A DNA stretch of 64,000 nt from Myrmaecium sp. VS I D KN 1 (GCA_019775845.1 JADQAV010000016.1:186001-250000); one strand, 5' to 3'. Shown: positions 46,490-58,711, counted from the first letter of the stretch. Made by a program: numbers and translations. Notes: generated from the sequence alone by a model not told the origin.

Positions 46490-47265
46490 AGCTTTTGGAG
46501 TTCTGGAAGAAGGAGGTTCGGCAGCGTTGGTATGATGAGCTGCGTTTGGTTTTTGGAAGATTCACTTTATGATACCCCCGCATAGCAGGAGTTGGAACTC
46601 CGTTAGACTTTGGTTATCGTTTCTGGTGCCTTATGCACCCATCGTATCATAGTAAACTGTCAGAAGGCCTGAACCTATAATGTTTATACTACCTATTGCA
46701 CCAGAGTACATTTGCTATGTGTATCCAGCTTGGTACAGTCTGCTAAAATGTGGACGACGGGGTTAAGGGAGCTATCGGGCCGACGCGGGAATGGCTCGCG
46801 AGATGACGGACATTCCATCGTCTCAGGTATCCCCATGGGCAATCCCGTCATCCCAGCGGCGAGATCCTACCAGAGGGTGTTCCCCACGTCGAACAATCTG
46901 GAAGGCGGACCAGCTATCTCTGACTCCTGCACCGTTAGCCATCTGGCATCCTACGCCCTGAACCTCTCTCTCGATCGACCGAAGGCCTACGTGCCTAGAC
47001 ATATGCTACCTATATACCTGAACTTCTAGCTACGCCGCCGCCTATCGGCTTGCTTCCTACGCCCTTCCGGTGGCGCAACCACGCGCTCTCTTCTTATAGC
47101 TCAACGCAGTCGATCCTGTGCGTACAAGACGATTAATATACGCAGCTATCGCTGGGATAAATCGGCGTCATAGCGTCATAGTCCGGAGCTCACCTGTAGC
47201 CACCCCCAAGTGTCACGAAGTCGACGTCCAGCTAGCTGCTCGCCCCCGCAGCTTCCCTCGCGACG
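46490..47265. other. intergenic, hul5 promoter
   Basis: About 775 bp. A 105-codon frame at 46712-47029 has no family features and is not called. Contains the dlt1 3' end and the hul5 promoter. Confidence 0.4.
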
Positions 47266-50200
47266 ATGTTCCAGACGTTTACCGGATCCTCCAGACGACC
47301 CCGACAGGTCAACCTCTCCGGTCGCAATCCGAATCCATGGGCGAGTTTAGGTGCGGGTTCGGGATCACAAGCTGCTCTGGCCAGCGCACAACAGGAGCGG
47401 CAGCAGAGGCAGCAGGAGCGGGAGAAGCTCAACGCGACGAAGCGGCTGCAGCGGGTATGGAGGGGCCACCGCGTCCGACGGAAGATCAAGCAGGCCTGGA
47501 GAGAGGACTGGGACGCGGTGGAACTCGAGGACGATCCGGACCGGCATCAGATCCGGCCGTACGCCTCTGAGGAGCGAGCGCTGCTGCAAGCCCGACGGTT
47601 CCTCCAGTTCGCGACGACACGGAGCGATGACGATCGTCGGAGGTTGGAACGGCTCGGAAAGCGCCTGATGGGCAGTACTCAAGCGGGAACGATTCTCCCC
47701 TCCGGCGAACAATGGTTGGCACTGTATCCGCGGCTACAGAAGAGGTTGCTCTCCGTACTGGACTATCGGATATCCACGCTGCGCTCTGAGTGGGGGGATG
47801 TAGATTTGTTGGAGTTCTTGGGGTTCACTGTATCACAGATCCCTAAAGAAACGGCAAAGAATGGTCGGCAATATTATAATACTATGGCGACTCTCGTGCA
47901 GAACTCCGCAGCGACGAAGAGCATGGGCCTTATCCTGGAACTTCTGGTGGCACCGTTGCGGGTAATGACTGCGGAGACTCTGCTCGCTTATGAGGCATTC
48001 GCGGCTATAATCCTTACCATTCCCTCTTTGACCGAAGACATCGAAACACAAGCGGAAGGAACTGCTATGAGGGGCGTTCTAGACGGCTTAGCAGAGTCCA
48101 TCAATTATAAGCTTCTCGCCAGCGCCCTGGCCGAAGTGGTTAAGAGCAAGGATTATGCCGGCTACGCAGAGCTGACGGATAGCAAGGCTCGGATTCGTCT
48201 CCTGGGCTCATTCATTTATTTCAACAGACACGCGCATAACTTCCAAGACCCGCAAGCATACTCTTCCAATCAAGATTTCATCACCGTTGTATCGACACTA
48301 CTCTCATCCATTCCGGAACATCTAAACATCGAAACGTCACAGGACTATGATGGGGGTATCGATGAAGAAGAAGAATCAACGCCTGCAGGATTCAAGCTCA
48401 GTAGCTTCTTACAAGACCAGATAACATCACTGGTCAACCAAGAAAGCGTACAAGCATTGCTCTCGGGCACGAGCATTTCAGGTTCTCACCTACGATTATC
48501 CGGTGCCCAGACCGAAAAGGGCGATTACGCGAGGCAGCTTGCCAGCTATGCCCTCAACCTTCTGCGCTTTTTCCCAAGGAGGAGCGACGAGATCCGCATG
48601 TGGCTGTATCTCGGATCGACTACGGGCTCGACCGGATCTAGTCAAAGACTGTCTGCTATCAGTTATTTCTGGCAGGCTTCGAAAGCATCCGGCATCTTCC
48701 AAAAAATAAGTAAAGATCCTCGAGCGGCGATTCCCCTACTCAAGCCATATGCACCACCGGTGTCGCAATACGGCTGGAAAGCGCCATCCGCCCTACAAGA
48801 AGCTCAGTCTTCGGTAGAGGATGAGTGGAGAGTAATCTTTATCTTCATGGAGCTGTATACCTTCGTTCTAAAGCTAATGGATGATGAAGAGTTCATGTCT
48901 TCTGGTAATGAAAGCAAGGTTACATCGTCTGGTACCAGTTGGAGCCGGGATAATGCACTGCCGCTTTCTGACATCAAAGACCTGACTGTCTTCCTAAAAA
49001 ATCTCGCCTTTACCTTGTATGTCAATTCGTCCGAAATTGCTAGTAACCAGGACCGCAGCGCGGATTCAACTAGCATTAGCAGCTTCTTCAGTACCTCCGC
49101 CGCTCCTCGCTTAGGGAATGAGGCTGCTCAAGATGACCAGAAGTATACCAATCCCTCTCTGTCTGGAATCGCAGGCATGAGCATCGAGTATATCAAGGGT
49201 ACCGTGACCGGGTTGATACGGATGATCTACGAAAGAGACTCCAGGCGCAAGTTCCTTCCAAAGGATCACTGGCTTATGACCCAGAGACTGGATATGGTTA
49301 GTTTCATTGGCGATGTCGTGGCTGAAGAGGAGAAGCGGCATAGCATCGAAGAGGAGGACGGGCACGAGGACGTAGAGATGGAGGATGACGTAGAAGATAC
49401 GCGTCTGGTCGGCACGGGATACGCACAGCAGGTGCGTGCTTCCGAGCGGTTGCGGCGACAGCAGCAGCTGCTGCGGCGTCAGAATCGGCTTCGGGCGGTT
49501 GCTCCACGTTTGGAGATCCTCCAGAACATGCCGTTCTTCATCCCCTTCATGACCCGAGTTGAGATCTTCCGGAACTTCGTCGCGTTCGATAAGGTATGTA
49601 ACTCAGCCTGACGAAGCGCGACTCGTTGCTAACATCTGCGCACAGTCGAAACGACGACTCGGGTTTGTGGATGCGGACAACTGGCGCCAGGCTATGCTGA
49701 TGGGACCGATGCGCCACCACTTAGCACGACATAAGGCGACGATCAGGCGTAACCATGAGTTTGAAGATGCGTATCAGCAGTTCTTCGACCTGAAGGAAGA
49801 CCTTAAGGAGCCGATCACCATCACATTTGTCGACCAATTCGGCGCTCAGGAAGAAGGCATCGATGGTGGTGGAGTCACGAAGGAATTCCTCACCAGTGTT
49901 ACGAGTCAAGCGTTCAGCCCCGCCGAGGATGGTATTAATCTCTTCGTAGAGAACGCCCAGCATCTTCTCTATCCGAACCCGTCTGCCATCGAAGAGCAAA
50001 AGGAGATACTGAGGCAAGCAAACGTCCGGGAGAACTCGACACAGTGGCGACTCGCCATCACCGAGCTCCTCCAGCGTTATGAATTCCTCGGCCGGATTGT
50101 TGGTAAATGTCTCTACGAAGGAATTCTTGTTGACATCAACTTTGCGCCGTTCTTTCTCCTCAAGTGGGCTCTGACAGGAGGGACTGGTTCTGCGCCCAAG

Positions 50201-50944
50201 GAGTCCGGCTATCGTGCGAATATCAACGACCTCCGCGACCTTGACGAAGAACTCTATCAGGGACTTCTCCAGCTCAAGAACTACCCCGGTAACGTGGAAG
50301 ACCTCGGTCTTGACTTCACCGTCACCGACACCGTGGTAACGGATCGTCGTGCCGGATCGACGAAGACGATTACTCGAGAGCTCAAGCCCGGCGGCGCTAA
50401 CATCCCCGTTACTAACGAGAATCGGCTGGTGTATATCAGCTACCTGGCGCGGTACCGACTGCAGACGCAACCGTACGCGCAAACGTCGGCGTTCCTGCGC
50501 GGCCTCAGCAGCATGATCAAGCCGTCCTGGCTCAGCATGTTCAACCAGTCGGAGATCCAGACGCTGCTCGGAGGGACGAACAGCAGCATCGACGTGGTGG
50601 ACCTGCGGCGGAACACGCAGTACGGCGGCCTGTACGTCATCGGCGACGACGGGCTCGAGCACCCGACCATCCAGCTCTTCTGGCAGGTGATGGCGGAGTT
50701 CGGGGACGAGGAGCGGCGGGCGGTGCTCAAGTTCGTGACGTCGACGCCGCGGGCGCCGCTGATGGGGTTCGCCAGCCTGAACCCGCCCTTCAGCATCAAG
50801 GACAGCAACTCCGACCCGACCCGGCTGCCGAGCGCGAGCACGTGCGTCAACCTGCTCAAGCTGCCCGTTTACAAGGATAAGGAGACGTTGCGGAGCAAGC
50901 TAAGGCTGGCTATCTTTTCGGGAGCGGGGTTCGCTTTTAGTTGA
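47266..50944 (+). CDS. hul5: HECT E3 ubiquitin ligase Hul5/UBE3C type
   Basis: Proteasome-associated ligase that extends ubiquitin chains on misfolded proteins. Two exons, 47266-49593 and 49646-50944 (donor GTATGT, branch GCTAAC, acceptor CAG), give 1208 residues. Near residues 57-76 an IQ motif (LQRVWRGHRVRRKIKQAW) precedes helical repeats. The HECT domain fills about the last 380 residues: FVDQFGAQEEGIDGGGVTKEF, YEFLGRIVGKCLYEGILVDI and the catalytic cysteine about 1176 in STCVNLLKLP. The order IQ motif then HECT and the length separate it from Rsp5-type ligases. Confidence 0.93.
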
Positions 50945-51510
50945 GAATCTTCCGTTGCGCATGGTGGGGAAGGGTGCGATTTCCTCCTGCCCTTCGGAAG
51001 GCATATTGATCACGATGCCCGTGCTTTCTATCTGATCCTTTCTTACATTACATTTCATTTACCTGGGCATATGTGTTTTCGCCCTCTTTCTTAGTCTCTC
51101 TTTCTCTTACACATATCCGGAGGCGCTGTGTCGTCCGAGCGTCGTTCGTCTTGTGCATTTACGATCAGTATAGATTAGGGAAGTGTGGTCTTTCTTCTTT
51201 CTTCCATTTCGAGTGCCTTTTTGTCTCTATCATCGTTACAGGCAGCAAGCCGTATGAACGGATGGATGTACATTGCGTAATCCAGGAAGTGAAAGGGTGG
51301 GGTTTTTTCTCATCCCTTCACGTTGTTATCTCGGTGGTTGTTACATGCAGACAGACATAGGGCTCGATGTATGTATGGATCATGATAGTGTTGATATCAT
51401 CCGTTGTGATTCCACTCCCTCCGCCCCTGACCCTCGTGCCTCCCCACTCACTCCGCAATCTCCCACCCACCCACCCATCCACTGTACCCTCTCAGAGAAA
51501 GTTCACTCCG
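50945..51510. other. intergenic between convergent hul5 and unknown gene
   Basis: About 565 bp, T-rich after the hul5 stop, fitting two facing 3' untranslated regions. No gene seen. Confidence 0.45.
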
Positions 51511-52881
51511 TCACTGCGTATCCGGCGGCAACTCCTCCCGCTCAACCCGCATCAACATCCGTCTCTTCCCGTCCGCATCCCCTTCCATATCCCCCTCCCC
51601 ATCCCTCCCCCTCTTCCCCCCTGCCCCACCACCACCACCTGAGCCACCAGCACCAGCACCACCAACAAACCTCACCCCCCACTCCCTCACGCTTTCCAAA
51701 CGCTCCCACTTCCCGGGATCCCCGCCGAGCGCCGCGCGCAGCGCACGGGGATCATGCAGCCACACGCCGCGGCGGGCGAGGAGGTGGACGGCGGTGCGGG
51801 CGCGCCGGACGGCGGGGGCGAGGGATTGGCCGCAGACGCGGTTGCGGTAGGGGTGCAGGGCGACGTTGCGGAGGAGGAGGGTGTCGCCTGGGTGGAGGGT
51901 TGGGAGGAGGGTTGTGAGAGGGGTGGTGGTTGGGGGTTGGTGGGACTGGTTGGTATTGGTGGTGGGAGGAGGTGAAGGGGGGAGGAAGAAGGTGACGGTG
52001 AAGCCGGTGGTGGAGGTGTCGTCGGCGAGGGTGAGGTCGAGGAGCGTGGTGGGGGGGAGCGGCGGGAGGAGGGGTTTGTGACGGCGGGGAAGGATGAGCC
52101 GGGGTGCGGAGCGGGCGAGGAGGGTGCAGAGGAGGGTTGGGGTTGGGGTTTGCGGGTGGATGGCGAGGAGGGTGGCGGCGCTGGGGAGGGCGGAGAGCGG
52201 GGTGAGCGGGATGTGGGGGGGGAGGTGGAAGGGTGGGGTGATGATGGGGGTTTTGGGGTCCTCAGGCGCTCCCTTATGGGGAGTGAGGGTGGTGGTGATG
52301 GTGGAGTCGTCGTGGTCCTCGTCACCGCCGCCCCCGGCGACCTGGCTGGAGAGCAGGCTGGTGTGGACGGCGAAGGTGTGGCGGTGGAAGTCTTCCTGGG
52401 TGTCGCTGAGGCTGAGGCCGAGGCTGAGGCTGCCGGACGAGTCGAACAGGGCGGTCTCGTCGACGGAGGTGGAGGCGGTGGAGAGGAAGGAGGTCGAGAG
52501 ACCAACGCGAGCTGACGGTTCGATGAAGGAGAAGGCGCCGCTTGGGTCCGTCAGATAGGCTGGCCCGCTGAAAGGGCTGAGGCCGGTCGGGAGGGCGTGG
52601 CGGTCCGGGTGCAGGGGGATGTGGCGCCAGTGGGCGAGGTTGCTGGAGGACGGGGTTGAGGCGCTGGCGGTGCTTGCGCTGGGGTTTTTGCGGTCCCGGA
52701 TGCTTTGGATCTCCGGGATTACGGTGTTCTTTAGGATCCTTTCGTCCCAGCTCAACTGGTCGGGGGAGGGTGCTCCGGTGAGGATGATCAGCCGTCGTTT
52801 GCGCGGTGCGGATGCCATTGCTTGGACATGGCGGCTGCTGTCTTGTATGCCCGTGGAATCATCGGGGTTGTCGATGGGCAT
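51511..52881 (-). CDS. uncharacterised protein with OB-fold-like strands
   Basis: Single exon, 456 residues, ATG at 52881. Not recognised by name. The N-terminus has RKRRLIILTGAP followed by an acidic/Ser-rich stretch with SWDERILKNTVIPEI. Residues about 278-300 (TTLLDLTLADDTSTTGFTVTFFL) and 332-352 (GDTLLLRNVALHPYRNRVCGQSL) read like the strands of an OB-fold of the kind seen in single-stranded DNA-binding proteins such as telomere proteins. A Gly-rich basic tail ends the chain. Proline/threonine-rich linkers make the DNA strongly strand-skewed and leave long antisense frames open. A role in DNA binding is inference only. Confidence 0.7.
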   Translation of the reverse strand: MPIDNPDDSTGIQDSSRHVQAMASAPRKRRLIILTGAPSPDQLSWDERILKNTVIPEIQSIRDRKNPSASTASASTPSSSNLAHWRHIPLHPDRHALPTGLSPFSGPAYLTDPSGAFSFIEPSARVGLSTSFLSTASTSVDETALFDSSGSLSLGLSLSDTQEDFHRHTFAVHTSLLSSQVAGGGGDEDHDDSTITTTLTPHKGAPEDPKTPIITPPFHLPPHIPLTPLSALPSAATLLAIHPQTPTPTLLCTLLARSAPRLILPRRHKPLLPPLPPTTLLDLTLADDTSTTGFTVTFFLPPSPPPTTNTNQSHQPPTTTPLTTLLPTLHPGDTLLLRNVALHPYRNRVCGQSLAPAVRRARTAVHLLARRGVWLHDPRALRAALGGDPGKWERLESVREWGVRFVGGAGAGGSGGGGGAGGKRGRDGEGDMEGDADGKRRMLMRVEREELPPDTQ

Positions 52882-53483
52882 GAATAGCCGGAGACGGTGT
52901 GCCGTACGTCCCTGCTAACAATCGGACGGGTTGGATTCATGCATCTCTCACACAAGTGGTGATAGGACGTTTATGGCGTTGATATTTGGTATGGTAAAGC
53001 CGGCGGTTACATAACAGGGCCTTATCAGATCTTTCCCCATGCGGCGGCGGGTAACGCACTCGGAGATCCGACGCAGCCGGCCGAGAGCAGACGGAGATAC
53101 CGGAAGGCGGTACCTGGCGCAGTCCAATGGATCGCTAGTGACATCGCCTCTTGAGCCAATCGGAGCGCGCCCGTTATCAATCTACCAATCGTTTGCTCGG
53201 TTCCGCGGCGGCACCATTCCGCATTCTGCCTGGCAGTTCCCCCGCTATTATCGATCCATCAGATTACGCACCATTAAATCCGCCTGCCCCCCCGCTTGTG
53301 GAAACCAAGGATCAGGGCTGCCCGGCGGGCAATATATCATTCTGCCCTCCCTTCTGAACATCTTCCTCATCCTTCCTCATCCTTCCTCCTCTTCGTCCTC
53401 CTCTCCTCTCCCTCCTCCTCTCCTCTCCCTCCTCCTCTCCTCTCCCTCCTCCTCTCCTCTCCCTCCTCCCCTCGACCACCACC
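52882..53483. promoter_or_regulatory. divergent promoter, unknown gene / apd1
   Basis: 600 bp between head-to-head genes; the right part is a pyrimidine-rich leader with a tandem repeat (separate entry). Confidence 0.5.
53396..53470 (+). repeat. 17-bp pyrimidine tandem repeat in apd1 leader
   Basis: About 4.4 copies of CCCTCCTCCTCTCCTCT in direct tandem, ending 14 bp before the apd1 ATG, so it is probably transcribed. Confidence 0.85.
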
Positions 53484-54674
53484 ATGGCCGCCTCTCTCAA
53501 GGGCATCTGGAACCGCTTCACCCCCAGCCAGTCCGCCTCGCCCTCCGCCGACGGCCTCACCCACGTCTCCAAGCCGACGGACCTGTTCCCGACCACCGAC
53601 CCGGCCGTGGATGGGGAGGAGTGCCTGCACGACTGCGACACCTGCACCGTCAAGTACCCGGCCAAGTTCAGCATCGACGAGGATGACAAGCTCTTCGGCC
53701 ACATCAAGGGCTGGTCCACCCACCTGCTCGTCGCGACCGGCAAGACCGACTGGGTGCGCGACGTCGCCGACGAGAAGGGTAGCATCATGGAGGCTGTGGA
53801 GAAGAGCAAGGTGAAGCCGAAGAATGGGGTGAGTTCACGTCACATATGACCCTTCCGTCGCCGGTTCCTGCTCGCTAACACCTCCTTCCAGAAACTCATG
53901 CTCTCCGCCTCCGATATGCCGCTCCCGCACTCCACCGAGTACCCCGCCAGCACCTCCGTCCTCGTCCTCCCCTCCTTCACCATCGTCGGGAACGTCGTCC
54001 CCGCCAACACCCCCGAGCTGATCGAGAAATACATCAACCACGGTCCCACCAACACCACCCCTCTCTCCGCCTCCACCAAGCCATCCTCCTCCTCCCCTAC
54101 CGAAAACCCCACCACCGAACCCTCGCCCGCCGAACCCGACCACGAGAACCATCACCACCACCACCACCACCACCACCGTTCAACCTCCACCTCCACCCCC
54201 ACCCCCTCCCCCACACCCCCCCTCACCTCCCACCCCAGCCCGCACGCCTACCTCATCCTCCTCTGCTCCCAAAAGACGCGCGACGCCCGCTGCGGCCAAT
54301 CCGCGCCCCTCCTGCGCCGCGAGTTCGAGCGCCACCTCCGGCCCCTCGGCCTCTACCGCGACCTGCACGACGAGCGGCCCGGCGGCGTCGGCATCTACTT
54401 CATCTCCCACGTCGGGGGCCACAAGTACAGCGCCAACGTCATGGTCTACCGGCGCGCGGGCACGCCCGGCACCGAGGCCGCTTCCGCGGAGGAGTCCGGC
54501 GATGGTGCGGAGCGCGATCAGGGGGGCGCTGCGCAGTGCATCTGGCTTGCTCGCGTCCGGCCGGAGGATTGTGAGAATATTGTGCGGTATACGGTTTTGA
54601 AGGGCAAGGTTGTGAAGCCGGAGAGGCAGCTGCGCGGCGGCTTTGATCGGGCGAGGGGGTTGGTGAGCTGGTAG
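53484..54674 (+). CDS. apd1: Apd1-type thioredoxin-like [2Fe-2S] protein (sucrase/ferredoxin-like)
   Basis: Two exons, 53484-53828 and 53892-54674, give 375 residues; donor GTGAGT, acceptor CAG, and the start CCACCATGG is an ideal context. The N-terminal half includes ECLHDCDTC and HIKGWSTHLLVATGKTDW. The C-terminal thioredoxin-like ferredoxin half has Cys240 and Cys249 (C-X8-C, in LLCSQKTRDARCGQSAP) and His288/His292 in HVGGHKYSANVMVY, matching the two-Cys, two-His iron-sulfur ligation known for Apd1. Apd1 in yeast affects actin patch position and redox tolerance. A run of nine histidines (202-210) plus a Thr/Pro/Ser tract is inserted between the two halves. Confidence 0.9.
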
Positions 54675-54927
54675 TTGCCCCTCGTAGCCTTTTTCCGTTT
54701 CCGCCTTTTTCTCTTTTTTTTTTTTCTCTTCGTCTTTTATTATTTTTCAGACCACTTATCTTGTTCGCATTTCCTACCTTTTACTATTGGAGCGATCATT
54801 TACAGAGGATCTATCTCCCTTTTCTTTCCTTTTCAAAGAGAAAAGTCCAAACCGGGCCTGGGAATGGTGATGCTTGGATTGGTATAATGTTCATCTTCAT
54901 GACATATGGTCGGAGGAGAATGGGCTC

Positions 54928-54986
<59 letters not shown>

Positions 54987-55858
54987 TACACGTTTTAGAT
55001 TTTAGGTGGAAGCGAAGGTAGAAAAGAGAGGGAGAGCAGGCTTTTTGGGATGGGAAGGCCGTTGGAGGGTATAGATGGCATGGCCAGAGACAATAGACAC
55101 ATTCATCATGATCATCATCCCTCCTCAGCGCGGGATATACGAAATGACACGAAATCATTCTTTCGTTCGGATTATTTAGTTTGTTATTCCTTCTTTCTTT
55201 CTTGCTTGCTTGCTCGGTCTGCACTGGACTATGGCTGATCTCGTCTCTTTCTTGGGGCATTGTGAACGCTGCGATGCGGTGCGTGCGTGCGGTCCCTCAG
55301 GGGAAGAGGAAAAGAAAAAAAGGAAAAGAAAATGGACGACCCGCTGACTTGGTATCTGTTGGTGGAACTATGGTTCAGACCGGAGATGATGATGGCACGA
55401 TGGAAAGCGATCAACCCTTGCCGCAAGAGCGTCAAACGGGGATTATCTTTCCTTTCCCTTTCGCTTCTGAGCAGAAAAACAAGAGAGAGAGAGAGAGAAA
55501 AGAAAAGGAAGGACGGGGCACGCGAGCATGTGGTCGAGACGTCGTGAGATATTCCTTGCGCGGCAGGAAGAGAGAAAATAGGAAATATGGCCAGGAAAAA
55601 AGGGAGGGAAAGATGGCAAGCAGAAGGGGGGGAAAGGAAAAAGAGAAGGGTTAGTTTGGCCAGTATCATCCCTCCCGTCATGCCGATCAGCGGGAAGTAT
55701 CCGGACCGTATTGATGTAGATCCGGCCGCAAACCGTGGAAAGATCTCGTCGTAAAAGAGGAGAAGAGAAAACGGAAGAAGCAGAGAGGGGGAGAGGGTCA
55801 TAACCCCCTATACCGTATCAGTGCTACCCCTCACCACTGCGTCGTCTGCCCACACTCA
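54675..55858. other. intergenic between convergent apd1 and GTPase gene
   Basis: About 1.2 kb. T-rich after apd1, a CTTT microsatellite, then a purine-rich stretch (55300-55640). No gene seen. Confidence 0.45.
54928..54987 (+). repeat. (CTTT)15 microsatellite
   Basis: Sixty bases of uninterrupted CTTT units downstream of apd1; a likely length-polymorphic locus. Confidence 0.95.
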
Positions 55859-58711
55859 TCACAGCACGCAAATCCGCTCCCGCAGCATGGCGCGAGCCGT
55901 CGGAACCAGCGCGCCAAGGCGGTCGCGCAGCGCAACGGCGGCGGGCGTCTCATCCTCGGTCGAGCAGATGGCGGCGAAGTCGCGACGGATGGCCTCGAAG
56001 ATGCGGCCGCTGTCCTTGGTCAGGCGGGTGCGGTGCTGCTGCAGGACGGCCTTGAGCGCCGCGTCCACGGCCTCGTGCACCTGGACGACGGCGCCATCGC
56101 GGCCGGTCAGGCCGGCGAGGATGATTTTGCGGCGGATGTTGTATTGGGTTTCGCGGCCGTCGGCTGGGTTGGGGGGGTTAGTTGGGTTGGGAGGGGGGGG
56201 CTCTAAGGGGGGGAGGGGCTCACCTTTTGCTTCGAAGGCGGCTTTGTAGACGCTGTTCATGGCTTTGCATAAGTAGGTGTCTTTGCTGTCCATGATGATA
56301 TCGATTTTGACGGTCCTGGCACAAGGAGTTAGCTACAGAAGGGGCAGCCAGACGTGAAAGAAAGGGGGGCAAGGGTAGTTGCGAACATACCCGATGCGTT
56401 TCCGCAGCTTCGCGCCGAGCTCCTCATGCGCCTCGCGGATCTCCTCCTTGCGCGCGACGAGCGAGTCGAAGAACTGCCGGGCGATCAGCAAGCCGGTTGC
56501 GATGTCGTTGGTCAGGCTGGTGCGCATGCCGTCGATCACCCCGCTGAGCGCCTCGTTCAGATCCGTCGTGAAGTTGACGCACGCCCAGTCCAGGTTGGCG
56601 AAGGGCCTCTCCACGTCGGCGGCGAAAATCTCCATGACCTGCTGGTTCCAGTTCTGCTTCCCCTTCTTGCCGCCCTGCCAGCTCCCATTCCTCCGGCAGA
56701 AAGCCTTATGGGTGCTGTGATGGTATTTGCCCCATGCCTGGCATTGCGTGGCCGCTTTCCTCATCCAGTCCGACTGGAACCCCATTATCGTGGACACGGT
56801 CCCTTCGAATTTCGAGCTGGCCGAGTTCTGGAACAGCAACGCAATTTGTTCCATCGCAGTGGTCTCGGAAGCATTGATGAGCTTCATCAGTTGATCCCGA
56901 CGCTTTAGCTTCGTGGCCGAGCACGACATCGCAATGGTATTGAGGAGGGTCTCCAGTACGACACGGCAATGGTGCTCCAGGGCCCGAAACATGCGTTTGG
57001 CAGGAAGACGGTACAAGTGAGAACGGAGCGCTGGGATTCCTGTACATTCGACAGACAAAGTGGGCGCTTCATAGGGACTGTATTCGCCCAGCATGTGCTC
57101 GAGGAAAGTGGTGCTGCTAACGCAGAATACCGGCAACGAGCGCTCGTCCTGTTGAGTTCGGCGTACTTTTGTTTCAGCGCCTTTGCCACCTTCGCGTTTC
57201 GGAATTGAATGCGACATTCCTGAGCCTGGTTACTCAGCTGCTTCTTCCTGAGCTCCAGCCGTTGCTTCTTCAGATTCAGCTCGTGCACCAAAGCCCACTG
57301 CCGTCGTGTGGCCCTCAGTTGACACTTCACCTCGTCGATAAGAGCTTCAACTTTGGTTTTCTTGGCTTCGATCTCATCCAGGTCCGCTTGTTCGGTCTCA
57401 TTCACTTCGACCGTCATGCCCTTCCTGCGGGAACCTGTGTCGTCAATGCACGTACAGACCATGAGGACGCTCCCTGATCGTCTGCGGCGATAGGCGTCCA
57501 TGAGGTTGCAATGGACTGCCAAGTCAGTCTCTACGCGCTTGATAGGCGCGACGACCACGGAGTAGTCACATTCGCGTAAGTATGAAGCCGTCGCATTCAC
57601 CCGGCAACGGTTGGTATCCGAGATTCCAGGAAGGTCCGCGATGATGATGCCTTCTTTCAGGAGAGGGGAGTAAAGTCCAACTTTGACCATCTTGACAAGT
57701 GGCCATGGGCTACATTCCCCTTCCTGACCTCCCCAACCGAGGTATGGTTTAAGCTTATCCCTCAGCTCTGGTAGGGTCGGGGCCTGGAACCTGGCAACTC
57801 CATCTTCTGGTGCAACCTCGGCCAGCAATTGCAGGGTCCACGCAGTCATCAAAGCGAGTATGGATGAATATCTGTGTGACGTTGCTTGGCTCAGGAAGTC
57901 CTTTCCTGCATCATCATCCTTGAATTGGTCACAGTCTGCAAAAAGAGACCTGAAGACTTCTAAGGCGGTGCGGGCTTCCAATTCTGCTTGATCTCTGGAT
58001 TCCATATCCACACCTTCGCTATTCTCACCGTGGTAGTCATAGTAGTTGCTGAGGTGTGTTGCAAGATTCTCTTCCCACACGAGCTGGCTGAAGAAGATAA
58101 CTTCAGCTGCGAAAGGAGACTTCTGCAAGGGCGAAGCTTGTACGAATTCCTGCACGACGTATGTGCAGGACGCCCCATCCTCGCCCTGGAAGACATCAGT
58201 CAATATAAAATGTATGGACTTTTTTGGAGGTTGTCTTACCTGTGGTGCAAGGGATTCATGTCCGAGGATAGCGTTCATCAGAGACGATTTCCCTGAAAAA
58301 TTAGCCCAGCTCCCATCCCGTTCAAAGAGAATAGCTGCAGCACTTACCGACTCCGGAGTCGCCGATAAGGCCAATCTTGATGGCCTCCGGATATGTAACA
58401 TTCTGGAGTTTCTTGAGTCGCTCCAGAAGAATCCGAGTATCATCACTTTGATGTCTGCTCTTGTTGATGACGTCGACGAAATCAGTCACAAGAGTCTTAG
58501 CTAAGCTCTTAGCTTTGGCAAATGACGGATGATAGGTAGGCAGTTTGGGTGGAGGCTCTGCAGCGACATCGTAGGGTTTGATGTCTTCTTCGCCCGAGTC
58601 ATCCGCATCCAAATCGGATAGATCAAGTTTGACAGCTAAGCGAAAGTCAATGCGTACATTCTTCAAATCACTGCCAGATGGAAGAGACTAACCGTCACGT
58701 TTGGTTCCCAT
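55859..58711 (-). CDS. dynamin-like large GTPase, SLIP-GC-like, with frame interruption
   Basis: Exons by phase: 58711-58693, 58635-58348, 58292-58240, then 58185 onward, 56315-56224 and 56163-55859. The ATG at 58711 gives MGTKRDA joined to VKLDLSDLDADD. P-loop GDSGVGKS at 98-105 is split by an intron; the switch II motif is ADLPGISDTN; TCIDD may be the base-specificity motif. Coiled-coil and helical segments follow, as in SLIP-GC-type nuclear GTPases. In the large exon the frame changes near 57140-57190: upstream reads LKQKYAELN, downstream resumes as LPVFCVSSTTFLEHML one frame over. A 41-nt intron (57189-57149, GT...AG) would fix phase and give 836 residues, but is very short and removes a conserved-looking stretch. 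A frameshift is the alternative. Confidence 0.75.

Noticed and set aside
46712-47029. 105-codon frame between dlt1 and hul5
   Set aside because: No similarity, no splice support and unremarkable composition.
51687-52558. Ser/Pro-rich minus frame and Gly/Glu/Val-rich plus frames over the OB-fold-like gene
   Set aside because: Shadows caused by strong strand skew; the 456-residue minus frame has a proper ATG and fold-like strands.
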